From: Neoechinorhynchus agilis
Taxonomy: Eukaryota > Acanthocephala
NCBI GenBank assembly: GCA_051530055.1
Contig: CM121342.1
Location: 2,232,001 to 2,296,000, forward strand
Length of the DNA stretch: 64,000 nucleotides
Reading direction: 5' to 3'
Below the pieces are notes generated by a model. That model was not told where the DNA came from. It made no database searches and saw only the letters and a list, made by a program, of their open reading frames with translations. Positions within the stretch are counted from its first letter, which is position 1. Every line of letters starts with the position of its first letter. A program made the translations under genes and the position numbers. Shown here one piece after another: positions 23,739 through 32,463 of this stretch.

Positions 23739-24960
23739 CACTGCTTGTGGAGCTGAAGCGGTCGTGAATGCTCTGCAAAAATTTATCCCCCAAAGAACAA
23801 AGCCAACAGCAGTTCTGAAAATAGATTTAAAAAATGCTTTCAATGCCTTAAAATGGAAAAAATGTTAAAAGCGATTGAGGATGTCGTCCCAGAGGCTTGC
23901 CCTTATTTCTGGAGAGCATACGCTAACCGTACGCCACTGATGCACAATGACAAAATAATTTGTGGTGTACAACAGGGAGACCCACTCGGCCCCATAGGCT
24001 TCTCCGTCACAGTAAATGATCTTGCCCATTCAATGTTTTCTTTTTTCATGCTTGGTACTTGGACGATGCCACACTCGGTGGCGATCCAAGTGTTGTTTTG
24101 GGCGACCTTCAAAGGATCGTAAATGAAGTTGACCGCTTAGGAATAGAAACAAATCTCAAAAAATGCGAACTTCTCGTCCTGAACGCAACTGAAAACCAGC
24201 GCTCTCAAATCTCTAGCGATTTTGAATCAGTTGCTCCTGGTCTGGGTTTGATCACGCTTGACCAGCTCACACTCCTAGGGAGCTGCATTCTTGCTGAGAA
24301 TGTTGCGAAGGACTTGCGCGCACAGATCCCGAAAATAGAGTTGCTCTGCGGCCGAACTTCTGAGATTTCGGCACATGAGGTCTCTTCTTGATCACGAATT
24401 GCCTCTATATGTCAAAATTGCTTGATAAGCTAAGAGCAGCTACATGTTTCGGAGAAGACAAATTGTTAGGATAGCTCGACGGGGTAATTCGTAAGCAGCT
24501 GGGACATATATTGAATGTCAAATTTTCTGACACAGGTTGCCGACAGGCTACTTTTCCCACGGCTTATGGTGGTTTGGGAGTTCACACCACTTTAGACGTC
24601 GCTTTACCTGCCTTCCTCTCCTCTTGCCGGGCAAGTAAAGTCTATGTCGATGCCATTTTAGGCACATCACTGAATTATGCGATCTTTGAAACAGGATTAT
24701 CTCAATGGCAGTCGTCTTAGACATTCCTCTTGTTCAGAAGATTCACAACTCTTTAAAAGATATTCTGGGTGAGATGTCTCAGGTCCGGCTGGTAGCCTGT
24801 TCCACGAAGGAGTCGGGAGCGTGGCTGAATGCTCTCCCTGTAGGGAAACTTGGAACTCTCCTTGCTGATTCAGTCGTCAGGATCGCAGTATCCTTGAGAT
24901 CAGGCCTACCGATTTGCATCCCGCATCGCTGCCGCTGCGGCACTGTGTTACGCTGAAATT
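23739..24960 (+). pseudogene. LINE-B reverse transcriptase piece, plus strand (broken)
   Basis: The piece starts inside the polymerase with TACGAEAVVNALQKF, then LKIDLKNAFNAL and VQQGDPLGPIGFSVTVNDL. A frame change precedes the catalytic LDDATLGGDPSVVLGDLQ box (about 24,060). It continues with KKCELLVLNATEN, LLGSCILAENV, AYGGLGVHTTLDVALPAFL and CSTKESGAWLNALP, and ends in RCRCGTVLR at the start of the zinc-binding motif. Several stops and frame changes separate these blocks, near 23,866, 24,060, 24,390 and 24,720. The 5' part of the element is absent. Confidence 0.8.
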
Positions 24961-25009
24961 TAACGAAGAAAACGGCAATAACTCGAAGAGAAATCAATGA
25001 CAGCTTACA

Positions 25010-25290
25010 TTATGCCCATTACATGTCATCCGGACGCTGGCAGCGTTCCCACGCTGGACCGCCAGACTCACGTTTTGTCGCAAGAAGGTGATTGACTGCG
25101 GCCTTTCCAATTAGTCTCGACTCCGAAGGGCGTTCCTCCGCTCTCGTTGCCGCGGCTACGGCGCCTAATTTAGCGGTCGTTGTATTGCTGTTTGCCAGTG
25201 TATCAACGCATGTTAGGCTGAGCGGCAGAGATTATTTTGCTACGGGATGCAGGGCACATGAATCGATCTGCGCGCTCGACTTATGATAAC
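25010..25290 (-). pseudogene. LINE-B C-terminal endonuclease piece, minus strand (broken)
   Basis: Minus-strand frames read SLTCVDTLANSN, KLGAVAAATRAEE and then FLRQNVSLAVQRGNAASVRM. These match the distal part of the restriction-like endonuclease region and the very C-terminus of LINE-B. The blocks are in different frames. Confidence 0.65.
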
Positions 25291-25329
25291 ATTGATTTCA
25301 TCATTAAAAAAAATATTTATAGTAAACTT

Positions 25330-27380
25330 AAATTCACAGCAAATCGAGTCTAATGTATCTATGAGCCTCCCAGATCCATCTCTTCACTCGGAACCGTCAC
25401 AAGGACATTAGCAGCGTTGCCGCGTTGGATCGCGAGACCTATGTTTTGCAGGAAGAACGTTCCTGCTCTTGTGTCTCGGGTTACGATCCTCATCTTCCTT
25501 GAAAGATCCGCCGTAAAGTTCTTGGCTCTCAACGCCGAAAGGGACATAGTGGAGTGCTCAACGCCCGACTAATAACCGAGTTAATCTCCGCGTGTCGAGC
25601 ATACCTGCCACCAGACTGGCGACAGACGAGACCGTTTCTACCCAAAGAATCCACAAGGGCCCCACAACGACAGTAGTGTGGAACACAAATTGGGAGACCT
25701 AGTCGTAAGGACACTAAGATCCTTACTGTTTCGTCCGACAGTAAATTTCCGATCGAAGGAATCGGAACGGCGTTCAGCCAGGCACCGGATTCCTTCGAGG
25801 AGACCGCCAACAATCGAGCTCGGGTCACCTCATCACGCGCGTCAGAAAGCATTGAGTTGTGAACTCGCGTGATTAAAGGTTTATCCCAAACTGACTGTCT
25901 CTTGCCTCTCAAAGTAACTTCATCGCACTGCGGCAAAATTCGAATACCGCCTCTTTAAAATTTTCATCAAGTAAAAACTCTTTTTCGAGCAGCTTAGCTA
26001 CCAACTTTCGGCTGCTCTCATAGGAACCTAAAAAGGCCGGAATCGCAACATCGGCTGTTTTACGAATACCCAAACCGCCGGAAGATACAGGCAGGGAAGC
26101 TTGTCTCCATGCCTCATCCGACAGTTGGATATTTAAAATCCCTTCGAGACACCTCCTTAAATTATCATCAATTTTCGTCAAGGAGTGTTGATGTTTGAAG
26201 AAGGGTGCTATACGCAACTTGTACAGCAACTTCGGAACGAACAGGGCACTCTTTATTAAAAATAATGCCTGATGTGATGGAAGTTCCTTCGTACGCTCGC
26301 AGAGCAATTCGACTCTCGGCGCTATTTGGAGGAACTCCTGAGGTATATTTTCATTAAAAACGCAGCTACCCAGAAGAGGCAGTTGAGCACGCGAAATTAT
26401 TTTGATGTTAGGTGCCAGCTGCGTAAAGCTGTTGAGGATCTCAGTTTGACTAGCGGCATTTTCTGCATTCATCACAAACAGCTCACATTTCGAGGTATTA
26501 AGCTTAACGCCGAGCTTGGCAGCTTCCCTCATGACGACCTCCAAATCTCGCAACACCACGGAGGGAGACCCACCGAGTGTTGCATCGTCCAAATACCAAG
26601 CATTAAACTTGGATCGGAGCGGATGAGCGATCGGGTTGACAGCAAGAGAGAAACCGATAGGACCGAGAGGATCACCTTGTTGGAGACCTCGTTGAGACCA
26701 GATGATACGGTCGTTGAAAACAAGAGGAGCCTCAGTCCCATAGGCGTTGAGGAAATACTGGTATGCTTCCGGTGCGTAAAATGCGACAGCTTCTAAGAGC
26801 ACACTGCGATCAACGCAGTTGAAGGCGTTTCGGAAGTCGCACTTGAGCAGAACACAGGACTCTGAACTGTTTGTGACAAAGGAGCGAAGTGCGTGCACGA
26901 CAGCTTCGGCTCCGCAAGGCGTACAGCAACCGAGTTGTATCGGGTGGAAAAGTTCGAAAAAGATCCACTGCAAGACGTTAGCAAAGAATCTTTGCCGCTA
27001 GACGCCGAAGTGTCGATCCCATAGCGATGGGACGAATCCCACCGTCTTTCTTTTTAAGGGCACAGAGTGAAGCGCCGAAGAACAATTGAATTGCGACGGG
27101 AGGCAATTCGTCACCTACGAACAGATCAACGAGGCGTGACAATCTATTCGAAAGGCTCTGAGCGGCTTCACCCACAGAGAAGGACAACATGTCCTTGAGG
27201 TGTTGAGGCCTAAGCCCGCCTATCCCATGACGGGATCCACTAGCAAAGGAGGATATCGCTGAATTGAGTTCCTTTACGGAGCAGGGAGACTTCGAGGCAG
27301 CCGCGAGGCAAGTCGGGATTTTCGGTGGTTCCGATGGAGGATGTTTTTGGTTCAGGGTTTTGAGAGTTTCCTCGTTAACC
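25330..27380 (-). pseudogene. LINE-B long copy, minus strand: RT, zinc motif, tail (broken)
   Basis: Reading from 27,380 on the minus strand: an N-terminal region with LRPQHLKDMLS, then LFFGASLCALKKKDGGIRP (27,190-26,978), and then a continuous frame 26,973-25,909. This frame holds CGAEAVVHALRSF, LLKCDFRNAFNCVD, LQQGDPLGPIGFSLAVNP, YLDDATLGGSPSVVLRDLE and GGLGIRKTADVAIPAFL. The frame 25,936-25,529 holds KESGAWLNAVP, CRCGALVDSLGRNGLVC and YARHAEINSVISRAL. The tail is QNIGLAIQRGNAANVLVTV (about 25,400). The PDG block of the endonuclease is deleted after ISRAL. The Cys/His motif followed by an RH..IN helix, and elsewhere PDG...D.T...K..KY, matches the RLE module of R2/NeSL-type elements. Confidence 0.8.
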
Positions 27381-27925
27381 TTATAATTTTAAACTACTTC
27401 GTGACAAAGTACCATCAAGGGGACGAATCTGGTTCCAGAGACGACAGTGTCAACCAATCCTGACCCATTTCGTATTTTGCATGACACGGCCAACATATTA
27501 AAGTCCAAAACTCGGTTAGTATTTTATTAATAATAACACGTTTTAATAATGCACAATGAAGGAGGCCAATGTACCTTTTGGTCCTCTCGGTCGGAATATG
27601 CCTTGAAAATAATTTTTTTATTTATAGTTCGGACCGAGGAATTTCTTGATGAATTTTTATCAGGGGTTACGTTTTCGTTCAACGACATTTGAAAAATAAA
27701 TATCAGATGGATAAACAATGGTACATTTTTCCAAAATTAAATAGCTAATAACTATGCGAATATTCAACCTAGCAAATTTTATGTATTGAAAATATTTCCT
27801 TATTTTTGGTAACTAAATTATAAACGGTGAATTTTTAACATTTGTTTTTTTGATCTGTCTCCGTTTTCAAATGAACTGTTTAAAAAATAAAACTCTGTTT
27901 GCCCACCTTAATAGATACGCATGTA
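27381..27925. repeat. Right part of a 1,258-bp satellite monomer
   Basis: From TTATAATTTTAAACTACTTC to TTAATAGATACGCATGTA the sequence follows the monomers (compare 6,570-7,110) with a few percent divergence. It completes the monomer interrupted at 23,738. Confidence 0.9.
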
Positions 27926-28470
27926 TATGTTCTACTACCACATCATAAGAGACTTCACCTATCCATTTCGCCGCCTTAAGCCTCCAATCAAAAAATTTCC
28001 TTTGAAGGACTAGGTCCCCGAATCGTTTCGACAAACGTACGACTCCTTCTACTCTCTTTCTGTCCTCACCAACCTGATCCCAATAGAGCTGCCTATAAAA
28101 TTCTCCCCGTAGACTTTTAGCATATTCCATATCTTGATGAAGCTCCGCAATGATAACCTGCCTCATCAACCTATTTGCTTCTTTGTACCTTATATGCTTT
28201 CTCACCAGCACCTTCTTTTTCAAACACGTTGAAGCCGCCTTAGCGTTCTACAAACTAGATTTTATGGATTGATTGAAATTACTCACCGTTAATCTGTCAG
28301 GTTAGATCCAGCCAACTCACTCTCGCCGAAACTCCTATGGGGCTTACAATCACCTAAGTGATGTTTAGCTGCAAGTACGGCGGGATCCACAAGGAACCCG
28401 TCTCACCCCAACCACCTACCTGCTCATCAATATCGATAACAATCCCTCCGCGATCATTAGGAGGGCGAGT
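27926..28470 (-). other. Unrecognised open frame and flanking sequence
   Basis: On the minus strand a frame from 28,223 reads a basic, helical protein (VLVRKHIRYKEANRLMRQVI, EFYRQLYWDQVGEDRKRVEG, FFDWRLKAAKWIGEV) before running into satellite sequence at about 27,925. Upstream (28,290-28,430, minus) a further frame reads DPAVLAAKHHLGDCKPHRSF. A GTGAGT donor and a TTTGTAG acceptor lie between the two. The amino-acid use looks like real coding sequence, but no family was recognised. It may be a truncated host gene or a retroelement part. Confidence 0.35.
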
Positions 28471-28800
28471 GGACAGTCTATTGAATGTTGCAGTGTTTTT
28501 AATTTAACATGCGGCAGAACATTTCCGTTTTTGTGGATTTGTCGATTGAGATGAAAGTATCATCTACGGATCTCTGCCAGAATTTGACCCACCGTAGGCT
28601 GGAAACATACTTGGCTTCCCAATTGCGAATGAACAATTAGGCGAGAACTGGGGCAAAAGTACTCCCCATGGACAGTCCATAAGCTTCATCATAGCTCTTA
28701 CCTTCGAAATTGAAATTCGTGTTCCTCGTTCACATGAATAAGAGTTCCTTCCATTAACGTTGAATATATAATTCGTTTTTGTCAACGTGCATAAATTACC
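28471..28800 (-). pseudogene. Penelope-like element reverse transcriptase fragment
   Basis: The minus strand reads a frame with NTNFNFEGKSYDEAYGLSMG, SPFAPVLA, a stop, LFIRNWEAKYVSSLRWVKFW and then a YVDD-equivalent with a substitution. The G.SMGSPFAPVLA turn and a W..YVDDTF box separated by about 30 residues are typical of Penelope-like RTs. The fragment lacks the thumb and GIY-YIG parts. It is the duplicate of the piece at 36,941-37,260. Confidence 0.75.
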
Positions 28801-29365
28801 GTTTGTGCAAGGTTAAAAATTATGTACATAATTAAATTACTGATCAAAACTATGCAGTTATTTTCTGATGCCCGAAAACTTTAGAAATCCAATAAATTAT
28901 CTCTCTGCCATGGCAAAAACAAACAAAATTCGACCTAAGATTGACTATTAAAATGGATTTTAGAAATCCTATTCTTTACAATTTATCTATCTTTAACCTT
29001 TTCCAAAGAGCGATCTATTTATAGACAAAAGTATTCTTGCTTATCTCAGAACGATTTTCCAAAAAGCTGCCAATGAAACCTACAATCATCTTGCATTTTT
29101 AAAGAAGTTCGAAGGAGCAGATTAGAGCGCACCTCTTGTGAAATGTATTAAGTTTTGGGAAAGGTTCGAAGTAAAATTGCAGAAGGTTGGGTAGCGTCGG
29201 TGAGTGTTGGTAGGATGGTGGGCATATAGAAGAAGTACTTAAAGTGATTGGATGATAATGCAAGGAATCGGAGGCGTTTAAGAAAATAGAGCTTAACAGA
29301 AGCTTTGGGCCGCGAAATTGATATTTGCTTGTCCCACTTTAGATTTTTCTAAAAATAGATACCAA
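28471..29365. repeat. 895-bp duplication, copy 1 (contains Penelope RT piece)
   Basis: The segment is collinear with 36,941-37,833 (offset 8,468-8,470), about 98 percent identical by eye, and it ends sharply at GATACCAA. Its first 320 bp encode a Penelope-like RT fragment on the minus strand. The rest is non-coding. Confidence 0.9.
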
Positions 29366-30050
29366 TTTGCATTGTTTGAAAGTCCAAACCTGCTTCACTG
29401 TTATCGAGTCGGGGTTTCACCGAAAGCTTGTTCCAAGACCTTCTACATTTGCAGTGTCCATAGCGAAGTTGGGAGATTGTCGCCTCCTCAGCATCCCAAA
29501 TGGAATTTTAAGTTTCCATGTTAAAGGTGTTGGAGCCATTCGCTAAAGTCGTTTAGAGAATATGGATGTGATTAATTAGATGCCTGTTTTTGCACCCCAT
29601 CTAATCTCGGAAAGAGTGACTGGATTCTAGCTCGCCGTCTCCAGGTAACCCATATGATGGTCGACTTGAGAATCCGGACCTTCCAAAACGTTGGTACTGG
29701 ACTACAAGTAGGATTTGCATACCGTAAGTTAGCACTTCTCTTGACGTTTGATTTATCGTAGAATTAGTACCTGTTGCTGTGCCTTCATGTCTTCGTAACC
29801 AATGTCCCCTGATTTATACAATACATAAGATAATGTCTTTTTCGGATGCTGGAAGTATTCGATAAAATCTAAAATCGTTGATCGCCGTTGTTCGTCCGTA
29901 AAGCATCTCATAGGATGATGACATATCAGGATGTATACACACTGTGATATCGATTAGTTGTTTTGGATGTTGTTGTTTGCAAAGGGTCATCGGTCGACTT
30001 GTTTGTTTGATTTTTAATATCATTTCATCAAATCCTATTAGAGACAAAGG
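29366..30050 (-). other. Possible host exon with PDZ-like end, uncertain
   Basis: The minus-strand frame 30,047-29,814 begins SLIGFDEMILKIKQTSRPMT, which resembles the last helix and strand of a PDZ domain. It continues VCIHPDMSSSYEMLYGRTTA. A second frame (VLYKSGDIGYEDMKAQQQ) follows at about 29,830-29,775 and ends at a GT donor. No complete gene could be assembled and no family was confirmed. It may be a remnant of a host gene cut off by transposons. Confidence 0.3.
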
Positions 30051-30059
30051 GTGCCTTTT

Positions 30060-30398
30060 TTGAACTTTATAAGGCTAAGAGAATTTTCTATCCTATTCAT
30101 GGACTCACCTTTATCACCAATCTTGTTTGTGGTTGCTATGTCTTTTTTATTAAAAAACTTCAAGCTTAAAAATGGATCTAAAATTTTTGTTTACGCGGAC
30201 GATATTTCCTTTTTTCTAACAGAGAGATTTCTGAGAAATATCCCAGAGGCAATTAAAAGTTGCCTGCAGAAAATAGGAAAACTGCTGGGGAAAGCTCAAC
30301 TGGAGATAAGTCGTCAAAAATTTCTTATTATCCCTAACAACCAGACCAGAGCGGACTTAAGGTCCCGTTATTTGGACACCCGTAGTACGAGTTGTTAA
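30060..30398 (+). pseudogene. LINE reverse transcriptase fragment (Jockey/CR1-like)
   Basis: The frame reads MDSPLSPILFVVAMSFL, a GSPLSPILF variant, then KIFVYADDISFFL (catalytic YADD) and CLQKIGKLLGKAQLEISRQK. This is the palm of a non-LTR retrotransposon RT, related to but distinct from LINE-A. Both ends are truncated. Confidence 0.75.
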
Positions 30399-31113
30399 GG
30401 ATTCGAAATGGTGAGTAACCTTAACAGATCTTAGTAACATTTACAGGAAATGTAAGTATTCGAAACCAAACACGGCTAAATGCGCTTATTCTTTGTTTTA
30501 ATAATTGCGCAGAGACACAAAAGTGTGCGCAATAACGACTAAATCTCAAGCAATTGTAGAAAAGGATTGTCGCTGTCGGATTATAACCAAACCCCTTTCA
30601 GACTGGTGCCTTAGACCGCTTGGCCGTGCTTCCTGTAGCGCACCATTAACGTATAATATTTAATATATTTACGATTTTCTTTTAAATTTGAATTTGTGAT
30701 TATTTATCAAAAGTCAGAAAAACTGTTCTATTTAGTTCCCTAAAAATCACCCGTTATCTTAGTCGATCTATAAATTCGAATTTTTTATAACATATTGCAT
30801 AAAATACTGTGGGTCGTGGAAGTTGCGTAACCAACAGGCACTCAGGGATTCGACCTTGCTGCTCCTTGATTTCAAATTATTATGTTGTTATTAACAATCT
30901 TCAAACCAAAAGAAGGCTCAGAATGCTCTTTTCCAAGATAGTGCTATCCCAATGACGAACAATGGGGTTCCCACTATGCTTTTTGAAACCCGTGACAAAT
31001 TTTAAACAATTGTTAAACACGCAGATGACTCTTTTTCCAGTATAAATAAAAGCGAGTTTTCAACTTTCAACATAACAAACTATTCGTTTTCACCGCAAAC
31101 ATATTCAAAGATA
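30399..31113. other. No gene seen; upstream region of SOD
   Basis: AT-rich sequence with no frame or repeat that could be identified. A CAGTATAAATAAAAGC segment at about 31,039-31,054 lies about 60 bp before the SOD start codon. It has the look of a TATA box, though its position relative to a start site is unknown. Confidence 0.4.
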
Positions 31114-31901
31114 ATGTCTTTCTGTGGTTTACTAAAACATATCTGCAAACGAATCTTCGGATTCGGCTCCGAATTTAAGGTTTCTTAACAGAATTCTAAA
31201 ATTTCGAGCAGGGCTTTGCATAAATGTGCAAATAATTATGAAATCGAAATTACGTTTTACATTTGTAGAAATGTGTTTTCCAATCTTGAATTTTAATGAA
31301 TAATTGCGCCGATGTAGCCAAAAAAAGCGATATGTATAATGAAAGGAGAAGACGGAGTCGAGGGAACTGTTATGTTCTTACAACAGGTATAAATTACAAT
31401 ATTTCAGAAATTCTAAATAACTCACGAGACTGTTTAGAATCGCAAATCCCCCTTGGAGGTTAAAGGCGAGTTTAATGGACTAACGCAGGGAAAGCACGGA
31501 TTTCACGTACACGAATTCGGTGATTTGAGTAATGGATGCACCAGTGCTGGAGCACATTTTAATCCTTTTAATCAAACACATGGAGGACCCGGTCTGCCTA
31601 GGAGGTACCCTCTATTTGGTAGCATACTTCTTTTTAATCAATTTTTCGGCGCAGACATGTCGGAGATTTCGGAAACGTTGAAGCAACGAGTGACGGGCAT
31701 GCCAAATTTTACTTAAAGGATCAATTGGCAACGTTATACGGTGAAAATAGCATCTTGGGCCGATCGATGGTTCTTCACAGGGACGAAGATGATCTTGGAA
31801 CCGGAAAATTTCCTGATAGTACTACCACAGGGCACGCTGGAGCGCGTATTGCTTGTGGAGTTATTGCTGTTGCGGACGCTACAAAAATAACACCTGCTTA
31901 A
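31114..31901 (+). CDS. sod: Cu/Zn superoxide dismutase, four exons, intact
   Basis: The enzyme disproportionates superoxide to oxygen and peroxide. Exons fitted by frame and GT/AG sites are 31,114-31,179, 31,318-31,386, 31,438-31,604 and 31,655-31,901, giving 182 aa. All metal ligands are visible: HVHEFGD (two Cu His), SAGAHFNP (bridging His), QTHGGP and HVGDFGN (Zn His), EATSDG (Zn Asp) and MVLHRDEDD (Cu His). The disulphide cysteines (NGCTSAG, IACGVI) are also present. Exon 1 alone encodes a 22-residue N-terminal extension ([20 protein letters not shown]), basic and amphipathic, absent from typical cytosolic forms. It may be a targeting or anchoring segment. A broken duplicate lies at 20,843-21,117. 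The GTP-rich loop [12 protein letters not shown] spans the last intron. Confidence 0.92.
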
Positions 31902-32045
31902 TTTAAGTGAATTTGTTGGCGTATTTGGAGAAATAAGACTTGACTTTATCTAAGTATGTACTCAAATATTTCCACTATGTTGAACCGAATTCACGTTGCA
32001 GTGTTGTTCGTCAAAAAAGATAATCTTAAAGTATTTTCACTAGAC

Positions 32046-32051
32046 AATAAA
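32046..32051 (+). promoter_or_regulatory. Probable poly(A) signal of SOD
   Basis: AATAAA lies about 145 bp after the SOD stop codon, the first good match downstream. Confidence 0.6.
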
Positions 32052-32365
32052 GATTCTAATTGAGCGCTAATTGCATTTAAAAAGAATTATATAGGGGATT
32101 TAAAGCAATTATTGGAAGGAAAAAAAGTGGCTTAAAAATCGAGTTTGTTTTGTTCTAAATGAAAATGCTTAGTTATGACGCGGATAATAATTTAATTATT
32201 GAAACCACGCTCTAATTGGGAGCTGCATGAAGAGCAATGCCATCTAAGCCATTGTAAAAACACCATTGGCGTGAATATTCCAGGAAGTGGGTTAAAACAA
32301 AGTATATTTTTAATAAAATAGTGTTTGTTTTATGACTGTGAAAATTGAAATAATTTATTAGATCC
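32052..32365. other. No gene seen
   Basis: AT-rich sequence between SOD and the gypsy fossil, without recognisable features. Confidence 0.5.
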
Positions 32366-32463
32366 TGTAGTTCAACTCAAAAACCAACGCGCTCTGTTTT
32401 CTAGTTGTACTCCATGCACCATGCGTGCATATCAATTGGTGGACCTATGACGTACTCGCCACA
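32366..32463 (-). repeat. 3' LTR of the CsRn1-type fossil
   Basis: 98 bp, TGTAGTTCAACTC...CTCGCCACA on the plus strand, matching 36,145-36,242 with one substitution. The flanking ATCC here and ATCT after the other LTR may be a decayed 4-bp target duplication. Confidence 0.9.

Larger units (their letters stand above)
23739..27380. mobile_element. LINE-B composite insertion with 9-bp target duplication
   Basis: TTATAATTT occurs at 23,730-23,738 and at 27,381-27,389, and the flanking satellite monomer is continuous apart from this repeat. Inside are a plus-strand RT-containing piece (23,739-24,960), a minus-strand C-terminal piece (about 25,010-25,290) and a long minus-strand copy (about 25,330-27,380). 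The pieces therefore point toward each other. This fits a twin-priming style inversion, or a second copy inserted into the first. Confidence 0.8.

Noticed and set aside
26326-26796. 156-codon plus-strand frame
   Set aside because: Antisense to the well-supported LINE-B RT frame on the minus strand.
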